A stretch of DNA of 64,000 nucleotides from Malaya genurostris (lineage: Eukaryota; Arthropoda; Insecta; Diptera; Culicidae), in assembly GCF_030247185.1 (NCBI RefSeq), contig NC_080571.1:41214002-41278001 (forward strand), in the 5' to 3' direction. The position numbers and the translations under genes are program-made. The notes beneath the pieces were generated by a model. The model had not been told where the DNA came from, did not search any database, and saw only the letters and a list, made by a program, of their open reading frames with translations. Below are positions 11,690 to 23,902 of the stretch, one piece after another (position 1 is the first letter of the stretch; the number at the start of each line of letters is the position of its first letter).

Positions 11690-12130
11690 TGTCACAGACA
11701 TAACTGGAGGACGTGAATACGAATAAATATGATAATCGTTCGTATTAGTTGAATGTGTGAATTTCACAACTTTTACTGCTTCGCTTCCAGAATTGTAACG
11801 TTGTATTTATACTAAAAATTGACTTATCGGCGACAAATATTTTCTACCACACAATTAAATAACGTGGAACAAATAAGAGTAAAAATAAAAGCAACGTTCC
11901 GAATTTTGATGTCGATTGTTTCATTTCGGATTTGCATTTTTAAGTGAGAGAAATTATCAAAATGCTGTACGGAGTTAATTTTTGGCTTCAGATGGGCAAA
12001 ACTGTGGAATTCTTTACGATATTAAACACTGCTCGGAGCATTCCTCTCGAACGCGAAGCAGTCAAATGCTGGCTTTATTCGCACTCGATTGGCACGAATT
12101 TTGCACTGCGAATCAAGCTATTCTAACTAT
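11690..12130 (+). repeat. Family C dispersed repeat, copy 1
   Basis: Diverged match to 63227-63710. Shared blocks include 'taatgtca(c/g)agac(a/t)taactgga', 'cgtgaatacg', 'tttcatttcggatttgcat' and 'aaatgctg ... tc.agatgggcaaa'. Middle parts differ considerably. No coding capacity is shared between the two copies. Confidence 0.55.
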
Positions 12131-13050
12131 TCAAACAGACGAACTTATTTTGATTTCTTTTAAATAAGAACTGCATAACATAACGCTTATTATTATAAAA
12201 GTCTTCCAGGTTAAAGGTCATACATTATAATCGCCTTATAGAGTAATTCAATTTTGACACAGTTAAATTCGCAGTAAACTAGAGTATTATGTAAAGAAGA
12301 GAAAATAAATTACCACAGTAAGCACTGTGAAGATTGTGAAAGAACAATTCTTATCGAACTCAAATTTTAAACGCTATTGATGCGGCTACTGAGCTTCTTT
12401 TGCGTGCGTTTGAACTACTCTTGTTACAAAAAGAGTCCCATATTTTTCAAGCTGGATTCTTATACAAATGAAAAAGAACAAGTAAACGAATAAATATGTT
12501 ATATTTATAATAAAGTCGATTTTTGAAAAAATAGTTTGATTTAAGCATTTTGTCATTGTTTTTCATTTTTCAAAATATTTTTATCAACAAACTGAGACAT
12601 TTTTACATAGACATATGTATGTAGCAAGATTATTGCATTCCATTTCATAATCGAAAAAAATCGAAATTAAAGAGTTATTTTTCTTTGGATCAAAATTTTT
12701 ATCGCGGGTCAAAAATCAGTGCAGTTACTCTACCCAATAAAAAGTAAACCAATCATCTTATTTTGTTTAGGATTATCATTTTCTGAAGATTCATCGAATT
12801 CGAAGATGCACGGGTACAAAAGTATGTTGGCAAATGATGGAATGACCAATATTACGTCGTTTTTGTTTGAAGGCAAAACCGATCCAATTTCAACCCCAAC
12901 TGCTATCAAATCCATACACATTTGACAGCTGTTAAAGTCTAGTGCCGTTTTCCATTGAAAAACACTGGCGTGGATTGCTCTGATTTGCACTTTCGAGCAG
13001 AAATGCAACATTCTGATTCGAAAATCTGATGCAATCTGATTCGAAAATCA
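12131..13050. other. Mostly unique sequence with half of a palindromic MITE
   Basis: At about 12943-13012 there is one arm of the palindromic element found whole at 49507-49665 (shared 'ggcgtggattgctctgattt', 'gcactttcgagcagaaatgc'). The second arm is absent. 'Ctgattcgaaaatc' is repeated at 13013-13048. Nothing else is recognised. Confidence 0.5.
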
Positions 13051-14068
13051 TTTTGCCTTTCTCATATAGAAAGGCTATGCAATCACTGCAAAAACCGACT
13101 TTTGAACCGAGGCCAGGAGGGCCGAATGTCAAATACCATTCGACTCAGCACGACAAACTGAGCAGAATTACAGGGTGATATGCACCAAAAATGTTGAAAT
13201 AATGCATTAATTAAAATTAATTATTAAAATCTCACTCACTTTTCTCGGAGATGGCAAAACCGATATTCACAAACTTAGATTCAAATTAAAGGTCTTATGA
13301 TCCCATACAAAGTTACACAATTTCATTTGGATCCAACTTCCGGTTTCGGAATTACAGGTTGATATGCACCAAAAATGTGGAAATTATGCATTAACAATGT
13401 GAAAAATTCATCACTCACTTTTCTCGGAGAAATCGATTTTCACAAACTTAGATTCAAATAAAAGGCTTTATGATCTCATACAAAATTCCGGAATTTCGTT
13501 TGGATCCAACTTCCAGGTCCGGAATTACAGGGTGTTATGCACCGAAAATGTGAAAATAATGTCACTCACTTTTCTCGGAGATGGCTGAACCGATTTTCAC
13601 AAATTTATATTCAAATGAAGGGCCTTACTTACCTACATAAAGTTACGGACTTTTATTTTAATCCGATTTCTGGTTCCAGAATTACAGGGTGATATGCAAC
13701 AAAAATGTGAAAATAGTGCACCGAAACTGTGAAAATAATTTTATTCATTTTTCTCAGAGAAGGCATTACCGAATTTCACTAACGTCCAATGATCCTATAC
13801 AAAGTTCCTGAATTTCACATGGATCCGACTCCCGGTTCCGGAATTACAGGGTGTTATGCATCAAATATGTGAAAATAATATCATTCACTTTTTTGGAAAT
13901 GACTGAACCGATTTTGACTCACTTAGATTCAAATGAAAGGTCCTAAGATATCATAAGAATATTCCAATTTTCATTCGGCTTAAACCCCTGCTTCTGGAGG
14001 TAGAGTGCTTAGTGTAAAAATGTCAGTTTCAAGAATTTTTTTTATAAGCTACCGCTTTATATTTGCTA

Positions 14069-15910
14069 GGGTAAGGGCTCCCTATTTCATCTGAGCTCCT
14101 ATTTCCATCTCATCCCTTCACCTCATTACTTTGAACATGAATAATATTTTAAAACCTACCTGAACCAAACTGGGAAATGTTTTAAAATGATTATAAAAGC
14201 TATTGTCACACTTTCCCATTGAAAGAAATGGTTTTAATTTCTTCGGTTATCGTTTTTTTCATTTCAAATAAACTCACTTTTCAATTTAGGACACATTTTC
14301 GTCTCAAGATTTACAGTTCGTCATGTTTCTGATTATCTACTAATCGATTCGTCTCAAAACATGATCACTTTTTCGCACAATTACACTACCATTGAATGCT
14401 GGATGACTTCATAATTAATAATGTTCACTTGCTACTTGTTTAATTAACGATTTAATACTTCAAAAACTACCCGACAAACAATAAAAGTCTTTAAAAATAT
14501 GAGATGAAAGTTTTTCACTTAGTTCACTTGATTGCGCTTTGTTTTCATCTCATTTGGTTTCGCAAAGTTGCCAAGTTATCTCATAATGTTACAAAACAAA
14601 AATTGTTTTTCTTCTTCAAAATCTCATCAAAAAGTATGTTTTTTGGTATCCGTGACATTAGTTTAATTATATTATTGATATTAATATTTTAATAAAACTG
14701 TTTTGGCTTCGAATTTTACCAGGAAGAGCATGTTAAAAACTAATGAAATAACCATTGTGGCAAATCTAGTAGCACTGGTTTCATTCCGCTATACGTCAAC
14801 ATAACGCTGTGAAGTGTGTGTGTTTCATCGGCTGTGCACAGAGATGCCAGATATTTTCATAGAAAATATGTATTACGTTGCATAGAAACTCTATATCTGG
14901 TCTATCTATTTTCACTAATAAAATGATGTTAAATCTGTTTTCACTAATAAAATCTGTTAACATCATTTTATTAGTGAAAACAGATAGACCAGATATAGAC
15001 TTTCTATGCAACGTAATACATATTCTATGAAAATATCTGGCTTCAAATAGTTCAAATTGGTTCCAAATTTTAATATAAATGTTTGTCAGTGTTCATAATC
15101 AATTATCTACATAAAAGATTTCCACTTTAACATGTGATTTGTCCGTTGATTAATAAACTTTTAAAGAATCACTGCAATCAAATACTAATAGATACTCAGA
15201 GAGCAAAGTCTAATTTTTTACTTCTTTCTTTCTATGAATCTGTACAAATCTGTATTAAATTTAGGAAATCTTTACACAATCGGTACTTTGATTTAAACCA
15301 GTATGCGAACGCAAAAATCTATACAATACATATAAATCTGTATAAATGGCATCTCTGGCTCTACACTTTGTTTTAAGAAGGGCTAATGAATAAATAATAA
15401 CAATCACAGTTTTGTTTTTATTTAAAGTTCACCAAATTAACTTTTCAGTAAAATTTTAAATTTAAAGCGAAAGGTAACGGAAACGACTGAAAAATTTTTA
15501 AACGTTGAAATGATTTCAAACTGGTTCTAAAAATATCGTATATTGTCTCATAGTTGACATTAGGCCGTTTTTAAGAAGAATTCTGACATTTTGAACCTGA
15601 GAGTGTGATAGTGGAATATTTCGTTTTGATTGCTGTCGCCATTGCTAATTTATAGGATGAATAAAGGATCAACGATAGGATGGATAAAAATCCATTGAGA
15701 TGAAATTAGGAGCAGAGTAGTGAACATTTCATAAGTGTTTTTTGCTGTTTTATGAACATTATTTTAATTTCCAAGGAATGTGAATCAAATCTCAATGTGG
15801 AGCAAGGCGAATGAAGCAGTAATATGAAATAGTTATAGTGATTTTAGTGGCTAGATCGAGGTTTGAAGGCGACGTCCTTACAAATGAGATGAAATAGGGA
15901 GCCCTTACCC
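14069..15910. mobile_element. Non-autonomous DNA transposon with 24-bp perfect TIRs
   Basis: The ends are perfect inverted repeats of 24 bp (14069-14092 and 15887-15910; outermost bases GGGTAAGGGCTCCC). They are flanked by TA on both sides (14067-14068, 15911-15912), consistent with a TA target-site duplication. Subterminal inverted motifs (GAGCTCCTATTTCCATCTC near 14092 and its approximate complement near 15698) strengthen the call. No transposase is recognisable. It contains a large palindrome at 14846-15041. It lies inside a family A element, so it is the younger of the two. A TA TSD suggests Tc1/mariner-like mobilisation, but the superfamily is not proven. Confidence 0.75.
14846..15041. 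repeat. Large palindrome, about 87-bp arms
   Basis: Left arm 14846-14932 and right arm 14957-15041 are near-perfect reverse complements around a 24-base spacer. The arms start with GCCAGATATTTTCATAG and end at GATGTTAA/TTAACATC. 'Gagatgccag' just outside the left arm also has a partner 'ggcatctctgg' at 15347, so a wider inverted structure of about 0.5 kb is possible, perhaps a further nested MITE. Confidence 0.75.
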
Positions 15911-16482
15911 TAGTTAATTTTTCTAGTTTGCCGATCATGAGAGTCTGTAACCAAATAAACCAACCATTGATAATCACATAAAAGATCTGTTGAATTTCAT
16001 TCAAGTCAGACTACTGGTACATTTATTTTCCAAAATTCAAATATTCATAGAGAATCGTAAATAAATTTGTAGGTCATATTAGTGTATGGTTGAATTTAAT
16101 CGATGTTAAGTAACCCATGCTGCATCAGTTTGAAGTTATTCACATTAAATTACCTATTGCGGAAGAGTTTTTCGAAGGTATTACAACCTTTGATGTATAT
16201 TTTTACAAAGTGGGACAAAATAAAATTAATCCTAAAGTGGGCCAAAATACCTCTGTTACCCTAAAATGTAGCTCACCTCACTTTCTCAAATATGATTGAA
16301 TAGTTTTTCACTAACTTGAATTCAAATGTAGTATATGAATGTAGCAGTATTATGCAACAGAAATCTTCAAAACTATTTTCTAAACTTTTTTTAAATTGTA
16401 GTATTCCGCTGTAATATACAGGAGAAAATGAAAATGAGAAAGGCATTATTACACCACTAGAAGCATTAAAACAGGTTTTCTG

Positions 16483-18191
16483 TTTTATCTTCGTGAATGA
16501 TTATTACCACATGGTAAAATGAGAAAAAAAACCCTGTACTATAACTTACACACTTTATGTAATCAAGACGTGTGGCGCTGACAGATGAAAAAAAATGTCT
16601 GCAGTGTTACCAGAAGTACTGCATGATTCAAATCCACAAAAAAAACAGTTCAATAGTCGAGTCGTTTCAGTTGAATAGGTGAAATAATTCAACCAAGGCG
16701 ACAAATCCCAACCCAGTTAGTCAATGTGGTATGCCACCGTGTCCGGCAACTGACCGGAAAAACGAAAATATTTCAATTGCAAACCAAGTGTGTTTTTGCA
16801 CACACTGAGTAGAGGAATAACGAACGAGCCAATGTAGTTGACGTTTTTCTTGTGCGAAGCATGGAATTCAAACGGTGGAAACATTTTACAGGAGACTACA
16901 GATGTCCAGATAAGTTCTACAGTCTTCAGCTGCTCTGCCAAAAGTTTTGTCAATGAAAAAGCAGTACTATGATCAATGATGCTGTTTATTTTCATACATC
17001 GATTGAGAAATTATCTTGTCGGATGCATCGCCGTGAAATGATTTGTGCATGCAAATTATCACAGAAAGAAAACATTTTCTTGTAAAAGAATTTTAGAAGC
17101 GTTCGTTTCGTTATATTACTAGAATCATTCGCATACTATTTGGATTTCTCTTAACAACAGAAATGATATTGATCTTTGACACAGCTTTAAACAACTCAGT
17201 TGGTTAGGTTGCATCGGATAGTCAACGGCGTAATGTAAAAACAACATTTCACCTTCATAAATCCGAAAGATAAATTTCCTGTCTCACCTGGCGGATTGAA
17301 TAATTAATCGTTTTACTTCAAGAGATAGTGCCGTTTTGGGATCTACCAATCTTCCTAAAATAGCATTCCACCGAAATCCGGACTTATTCAACAAAACTCT
17401 CACGTTTCGCGGGTTTTAGTCCAGTAGTCAGCATTCTGGTAAGCGGCAACCGAATTTGATCGAGTCCGTTTTCTGTTCAAAGGTTCGAACGGCATCAGTA
17501 ACGGGTTGTGGACGTTCATTTGCATGGAACACACGGCACACGGTCTGATAGCGGACCATGCAGACCATGTGTCATGTCTTTTAATGGCGGGTTCCGTTGC
17601 CAAACAGTATGCAACAGATTCAGAGGCCGGAAGGCTTGAACTTCCCCTTCGGTGTTCTTCGTTTTATGGGACATGTGATAAATGATCCTTTAAATGTGGC
17701 TTTTTCGAAGATTTTCACTGCTTTGAGCATGCAGTGGAGCACTTACTTATGCTCACAACATTGAGAAATTCAAGTGTTTTTCGAGGCTTCATGTTATTTA
17801 GTAATTCCGAACGATTTTCTCGATAACGTTGTAGTTATTTAATAAAATTTGGTTCTCAATAGTTTTATCTTGTATTTTTTTTCCTATATGATCAGAAATA
17901 CAAGTTAAAATTGTCAAATATCTTCGGACAGGATTCAAAAAGTCTGTGAATAAAATAAATTCAGTGAGCAAAAGAAAAAGACTACTCCAATCTGAAAAAT
18001 ACCCACTTCACCGAAGTCACCTTCATTTAAATGGACATTCAAAAGGATTCGAGTCTGCAACTTATACCTTACCGTGCAGATGCTCTATCATCGTAATATT
18101 TTTCAAGTAATTATAGACATTTTTGCAATGACTGAGTGGAAACATATATTGGAGAAGCCAAATAAATGAAAAACTTAACAGAATAGATGAT
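16483..18191. other. Gene-free stretch, apparently unique
   Basis: I see no transposase, tandem array or terminal inverted repeats. Several short frames (for example 16717-16995 and 17400-17603, both minus) lack recognisable domains. Confidence 0.4.
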
Positions 18192-18340
18192 TTTTGCCTT
18201 TCTCATATAGAAAGACTATGCAATCACTGTGAAAACCGACTTTTTAATCGAGGCCCGGAGGGCCGAATGTCATATACCATTCGACTCAGCTCGACGAACT
18301 GAGTAAATGTCTGTGTGTGTATGTGTGTTTGTCCGAACCT
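18192..18340 (+). repeat. Family A left-end fragment
   Basis: Stem-loop (18196-18216), GGCCCGGAGGGCC (18252-18264), the ACTCAGCTCGACGAACTGAG palindromic block and a short TG run. It then breaks off at about 18335 without tandem units or a right end. Confidence 0.75.
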
Positions 18341-18420
18341 ATTCGGACCACGCGCACCTCTCATTCAATATCTTGGCCCACGCACACGAAAGCAGTCAGC
18401 TAGGGTACAGACGAGAGTGA

Positions 18421-18583
18421 CAGTTTAACCGACGACACGACCTGACACTCTGAAGAGAAGTCGGCATTAAAAGTGTTCGTAAACGATTTACCACCGGTTA
18501 CCATAAATTGAGTGACCCCTTACTAATGTAAAAAAATGATCTTTTGAGCAACACTGTTCTAGTTGCTACGAACTAGTTACCAA
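18421..18583 (+). repeat. Family F repeat, copy 1 (left of MITE insertion)
   Basis: It matches 20114-20300 over 'ccgacgacacgacc', 'aaaagtgttcgt', 'ggttacca', 'gagcaacactgttct', 'gttgctacg' and 'ggttaccaa'. Copy 1 is interrupted at GTTACCAA by a 369-bp MITE and continues at 18953 for a few tens of bases. Confidence 0.65.
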
Positions 18584-18952
18584 CAGGGATGCCAGGTTCA
18601 CAGATTAATCTGTGTTTCACAGATTTTGAATTTTCTGCACAGATTTTGAAAATGATCACAGATTTTCACAGATTCTTGAATAAATCACAGATTTTGGAAA
18701 TCGAGCAGAGTTTAGCACCAAAAAGTACAGATAGGTTGAGGAAAAAGGTTCAGAGCGTGTTGGTAGTGAGACCTTTTTTTGCTCACTAAACTGAATTCGA
18801 TCTGCTATAATAGTACAGAAAATGGGTAGTTTTTTTTTTGCTCACCAAATTGATTTTGAACTGCTATTGTGGTACGGAAAACGGTCACAGATTTTCACAG
18901 ACAGGTTTTGGGTTTGATCACAGATTTTTGAAAAAATGACCTGGCATCCCTG
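18584..18952. mobile_element. hAT-type MITE with perfect 8-bp target-site duplication
   Basis: The ends are CAGGGATGCCAGGT and ACCTGGCATCCCTG (perfect 14-bp inverted repeats). The flanks are GTTACCAA on both sides (18576-18583 and 18953-18960). Length 369 bp. The inside consists of repeats of 'cacagattttga' in both orientations. An 8-bp TSD and CAGGG termini are typical of hAT transposons (family knowledge). There is no transposase, so it would need a hAT enzyme in trans. The paralogous sequence at 20271-20278 has a single GTTACCAA and no insert. Confidence 0.9.
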
Positions 18953-18960
18953 GTTACCAA

Positions 18961-20080
18961 GTGACCAGTGTTAAAATAAACAAACAGTCTTTAAATGTAT
19001 CGGAATCGTGATTTTGAATGTCTGACCTTTTCACAATTTCAGAGTTAAGAAAAAGAAGTAAATCCAGAGAACATTGTGAGAGTTCCTAATGAAAAGACTG
19101 TTATTTCTAATCAGGAATATGTCATCACTGTAAAGCACACCCAGGCATCAATAATGACGTACTTTCAATAATGTATTGAGTAAGGTGGGTCATCCTAAAA
19201 CCCCATTTATTGAGTTGTAGTATCAAGCCAATTTCAGAGTCTGTGAAGCAACAGGCTAGACTTCAAGAGCACTCATTGACTCTTAGCGTGAAATCGGATT
19301 GTCTACGAACATTTACAGCTTAAGGACAATTTGATGCTATAAAATCATTTGCGAATATGTTTATTTTGTACAGTATATTTTAATTATACATAGGAATAAC
19401 TCATTTCAAATTTTTGTACTCAAATTAGTCTCTTGTTAGTTGGTGGCCAACTCGGTTTCCGGTTCCGAAAGCATTGGAAGTATTGTTCGAAGCAAGAAAT
19501 CGGTGTAATGGATATGATTTGTTTAGTTTTTGTTTTTTTTATATAATTAACTCATTTTACTGTGCTAATATTTGTCTGGTAATAACATTCGATAGTAGGC
19601 TTTCTGTTTTTATTCTCTCAGAGAATTTTCGGAATCTTCCATCATGGATAGGAGAGCTTTATTCCAGATGTTTAAATCGCTCGGGCTTGCTCTTTGCTAG
19701 TCATGAACTGTTGTAGAGTTAATTCAACACTCTAGCTATAGTGAAATAGATCGGATTTTTATATCGACATATATATTGTTTTTTTTTGTTTTTCTTTAGA
19801 CTTAATTGACTAAGACCAGAATTCATCCATCTCAGTTCGGTTTATACGACAGCTGATAAAAATTGTGCTGGTAGGAAAATTCCAAGACACGGTGACACAA
19901 GATTTTCCACTACAATTGAAACAAGCCTCTGGCAGCGGCCAAAATCGTCCTCGATCAAATGTTCGGCTTGTGGAATGGCATCAACATTTGTTTTGTTTAT
20001 ATTCTAAATTCTGTTTAAAACCAGTAACCAATGTTATGGTAACTGTTATTCAAAATCAATAATTTATCAACTTGTGCTGC
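18961..20080. other. Gene-free stretch
   Basis: No recognised feature. It includes the tail of family F copy 1 just after 18960. Short frames near 19474 and 19865 have no domain support. Confidence 0.35.
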
Positions 20081-20300
20081 CAGGTCGTGTCGTAGGAATT
20101 AAACAAATAAAACACAGTTTCACCGACGACACGACCAGACACTTCGAAGAAAAATTGCAATAAAAAGTGTTCGTGAGTGATTCACTACCAGTTACCACAG
20201 TATTGAGCGTCCCCTTGTTTATTATAAAAATAGTCTTCTCAAGCAACACTGTTCTGGTTGCTACGGACTGGTTACCAAGAAATTCCAGCGAAGTAAATAA
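20081..20300 (+). repeat. Family F repeat, copy 2, with small inverted repeat
   Basis: An inverted motif pair brackets a 25-base spacer: CAGGTCGTGTCGTAGG (20081-20096) and CCGACGACACGACCAG (20122-20137), complementary at 14 of 16 bases. The following about 160 bp aligns with 18421-18583 and crosses the empty GTTACCAA site (20271-20278). A third motif copy, in the opposite orientation to that in copy 1, lies at 21675-21690. Confidence 0.6.
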
Positions 20301-21282
20301 ACAAAAAAATTGACTTTCCTTTGCAGAGAAAATCAGAATTCATTCCTTTAGCGATTTCACAGTGAAAATGAAGTTCCAGTGCATAAATGTGACATGCGGG
20401 CGATGCATACGAGGAGCTCTTGAAGTAAACTACCTACTTAAGCGAAAGTATGAGCAAAATAAATAGCATTCATTTCAGGTTTGTTGAAAACAAATAGGTT
20501 ATAACACCTACAACGACCGTTGTAATAACAAATCTTCGTGTTAAATGGGGCATAACCTTGGGATTACCTTTCTTTTTATTTATTATTAAAATTCACAATT
20601 GTTGGTACGGTTCTACAAATAAAATGTCAGTTGTGTGTTTGTATTAATGATAGAACGATTTCATTTGTACACTAAAATATATCACAGATTTTCTAATAGT
20701 TAATATATTTATCTAGTCTGGATTAGTTCTGATAAATAAACTGAATGTAATCCGAAATTATTATTATTCTGCATGTAGATCAAATTAGAATATTTCGGCT
20801 GAATGTAAAAATTTTCATTCTGCATTTCGATTGAGTGATGTTTTTTTATGGAAAATTCGAACTCGATAGAGAATACAAAATTTGGACCGAATAGGATTGT
20901 TACACAATCTTTAGTCCAGTTTGATTTCTAATAATCGAACCTAGTTTTGGTATATCTGCTTTTGGCATATAAACATATGTCATTAGAGAGCTAACGCAGG
21001 CTAGGAGATTGAGCCTGGAACTTAGTTGGAACCAAATTGTGGAAGCCAATCCAATGCGCAGTGGAAATAAGATGATGTATTCTTCCATTGCGACATTTTC
21101 CATCAATGATTGGAAATTCAGTATTTTTTCGCTGTTCACCGGTCTTCATAACTTTACATTATTGTGTATTAAACCAGAGAGCTGGGTGCCAATTATCACA
21201 TTTATAAGATTTTTGAGTACTGGCTGTATGCGTTCCTACATGTTAATTTGATAGACATACACAAAATCAAATATAGGTCGAG
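20301..21282. other. Gene-free stretch
   Basis: Nothing recognised on either strand; frames at 20900-21139 (minus) and 21009-21251 (plus) overlap each other and show no domain. Confidence 0.35.
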
Positions 21283-21283
21283 T

Positions 21284-21363
21284 TTAACACGTTGACTGCC
21301 AAACTACGAGATAACTCGTATATTCCGTTCGGAAACGAATGGTCGTGGCAGTCAACGTGTTAA
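21284..21363. mobile_element. Tiny TTAA-flanked mini-element (piggyBac-like)
   Basis: Perfect 19-bp inverted repeats TTTAACACGTTGACTGCCA (21283-21301) and its complement (21346-21364) include TTAA on each side. The core between the TTAA copies is 72 bp. A TTAA target with ends starting CACG suggests a piggyBac-type MITE; a plain hairpin repeat is the alternative. Confidence 0.6.
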
Positions 21364-21364
21364 A

Positions 21365-22114
21365 GCACGGAAACTGATAAAAGGAATCAAACTCCAACTC
21401 TTCTACAATGATCACACTTCCGTATACTCTTAATGTAGCTATCAAAAACAAGGTTCAGCAGCTATCGAGAAGGATTTGCGCTCAATCCGACGGTACAAGA
21501 CATGTAAACAACACGTTAATCGAATCGTTGCTAGGATATTGGTAACTATTAGTCCAAAATAACAATTTATCGACCAAGGTTGCCAGTTTAAAAAAAAATC
21601 ATGCGAACTCATTTTGACATTACGAGTTACTGAGGGGTAGTTAAATTTACGATACAGTTTTGATAGACGAGTGGCAGGTCGTGTCGTCGGTTTCACAGTG
21701 CGTATCAAATAAACATTATCAAAACTATACCCTTTAAATAGCTGCCATAAAACGAACTATTCTAGTGCTCATTATCTTATAAATATCTACCTTAGATTGG
21801 TACGAAGGTAACTAGAGTTTAATAATAGAATGTATCTTAAAAACAACTTTCAATACTAGGTCAGTAATCAGCTCACCCGCAAGCGGGAATCCTTTACTAG
21901 AGCCGATATCGCCTACAGGAACCCGAACCCCACTATATCGCAATAGAATTGTGCATTTTAAGCGTAAATCGAAAACAGAATAAGAACTAAACGTACGTAA
22001 ACACGGAATTGAACCTAAAACATATATTTCAATATTAATGATTATGAGAGCTAAAGTACACGTCGTTCAAGTAGAAGTAACTGGAATTGAATTGAATTGT
22101 GAATGTAATATTGT
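21365..22114. other. Gene-free stretch with family F terminal motif
   Basis: CAGGTCGTGTCGTCGG at 21675-21690 is in inverse orientation to the motif at 18427. Otherwise unique-looking sequence. Confidence 0.4.
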
Positions 22115-23902
22115 ATCATTTTTCTCATTAGGAAGGTTATAATCTCCCGTTAAGGAACACCTGCGTTTTATTGGAGATTAAATTTCCGGAAACATCCTGT
22201 CAAACCGTTGACCCATTGCTGTCACCAACCGTTGACCAAAGGCAACAATGTGTGTATGTATGTAACAAAAATATGCACTCACTTTTCTTAGACATGGCTG
22301 AACCGATTTTCACAAACTAAGATTCAAATGAAAGGTCTCGTAGTCCCATAGACTGCTATTGAATTTCATTCCGATCCGATTTCCGGATCCGAAGTTACAT
22401 GGTACTATGTGAAAATTATAGAAAAAATGGGCACTCGATTTTCTGAAACGGCTAAAATGAAAGGTCTTATAGTTTCCTACAAATTTGTGGAATATTTTAT
22501 CCGGATCCGACTTCCGGTTTCGGAACTAAAGCGTGATAAGTGGAAAATTGCCAATTTCATTAGTATTTTTTCACGAATGATGGTCAAAAATAGGTACAAA
22601 TCCCATGAAACTGTCTGGTAAATTCTTCTAGCTTGCAGAGCTTGTTAGTTTGAGGGCATAATAATTTAATTCGGCACTACTGGTCCCCCTTTTTCCTGTT
22701 CCGGAAGCACCGAAAGTGGTGGAGAAAGACTCCAAAAATGGAATTCACTTCGATTTCTCTGCGATGCTCTTAAATTTTGATTTGAATTAAAGCTCTTATT
22801 ATCTTTAAAGCTACTGTGAAATTTCATCCGGATTCGACTTCCAGTTCCGCAGTTACAGGGCGATGAGTGTCAAAGTTTTCAAATCGCCATATAGAATGAC
22901 AATATGTACCACATTGAAAGAAGAAGAAAACACTAAACGAACGATGCGTGCTTTGGTCTATTTTGTACACGCTATTGAGAAAACGAAACGGTTACGGATG
23001 TCTGCTACTAGTGTGTGATAGTGGTAAAAAACGGTGCTGTGGTAGATAAAAAATGTAGCTATTTAATTCAATTTTTAGGTCATATTTGTTGCTGGAAACA
23101 AACCAACTTCGGCTATACCGGTCATCTGAATACGGTTTCGGAAGAATTGGAAATGGTGATTAAAAACTGCAAAAGGGTCTCACTCACTTTCCATCAAGAT
23201 GGTTCAAAGGAAAAGTCTTACAGTTTCATACGGAATTCCTAAATTTGTTGTGGATACTACTTCCGGTTCCAGAGCTACAGTGTAAAAAGAGTTTTTAGAG
23301 TTTGTGTGTTTGTGTGTGTGTGTGTGTGTAGGTAACAAAAATATGCACTCACTTTTCTCAGAGGTGGCTGAACCGATTTTCACACACTAAGATTCAAATG
23401 AAAGGTCTCATGGTCCCATAGCCTGCTATTGAATTTCATTTGAATCGGACTTCCGGTTCCGGAGTTATATGGTAATTCGTGAAAAAGTTTGCACTCAATT
23501 ATTTCTGAAACAGCTAAACCGATTTTCGGAAACTAAGATTCAAATGAAAGGTCTTATAGTTTTCTAAAACTTTAAAAAATATTTCATCTGAATCCGAATT
23601 CCGGTTCCGGAACTAAAGAGTGATAAGTGGAAAATTACCAATTACATGAGTATGTTTTTACGAACGATGGTTGAAAACAGGTACAAATCCCATAAAACTA
23701 TCTGATAATTTTTTCTAGTTTACAAAGCTTGTTAGTTTGTTTGCATAAAAGCTTAATTCGTTACTACTGGTCCCTCCTTTTCCAGTTCCGGAAGCACCGA
23801 AAGATGTGATGAAAAAACTTCAAAAATAGAACTCACTTCGATTTCTCTGCGACGCTTGAACCGATTTTCACCAATCTGGATTTGAATATCAAGCTCATAT
23901 TA

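Larger units (their letters stand above)
13051..16482 (+). repeat. Family A element, split by a nested DNA transposon
   Basis: The left end has the stem-loop GCCTTTCT-CATAT-AGAAAGGC (13055-13075), followed by 'ggccaggagggccgaatgtc'. Five or more tandem units of about 115-170 bp follow, carrying 'ttccggaattacagggtg' motifs (13165 to 13860). The right terminal block is at 16436-16482 ('gagaaaggcattattacacc', 'aaaacaggttttc'). The element is interrupted by 14069-15910. Its usual long TG run is absent after the left block. Short frames here are not genes. Confidence 0.7.

Noticed and set aside
16717..17603. Two short minus frames (16717-16995 and 17400-17603) as host exons
   Set aside because: No domain, no supporting splice signals that stand out; cannot be distinguished from chance.
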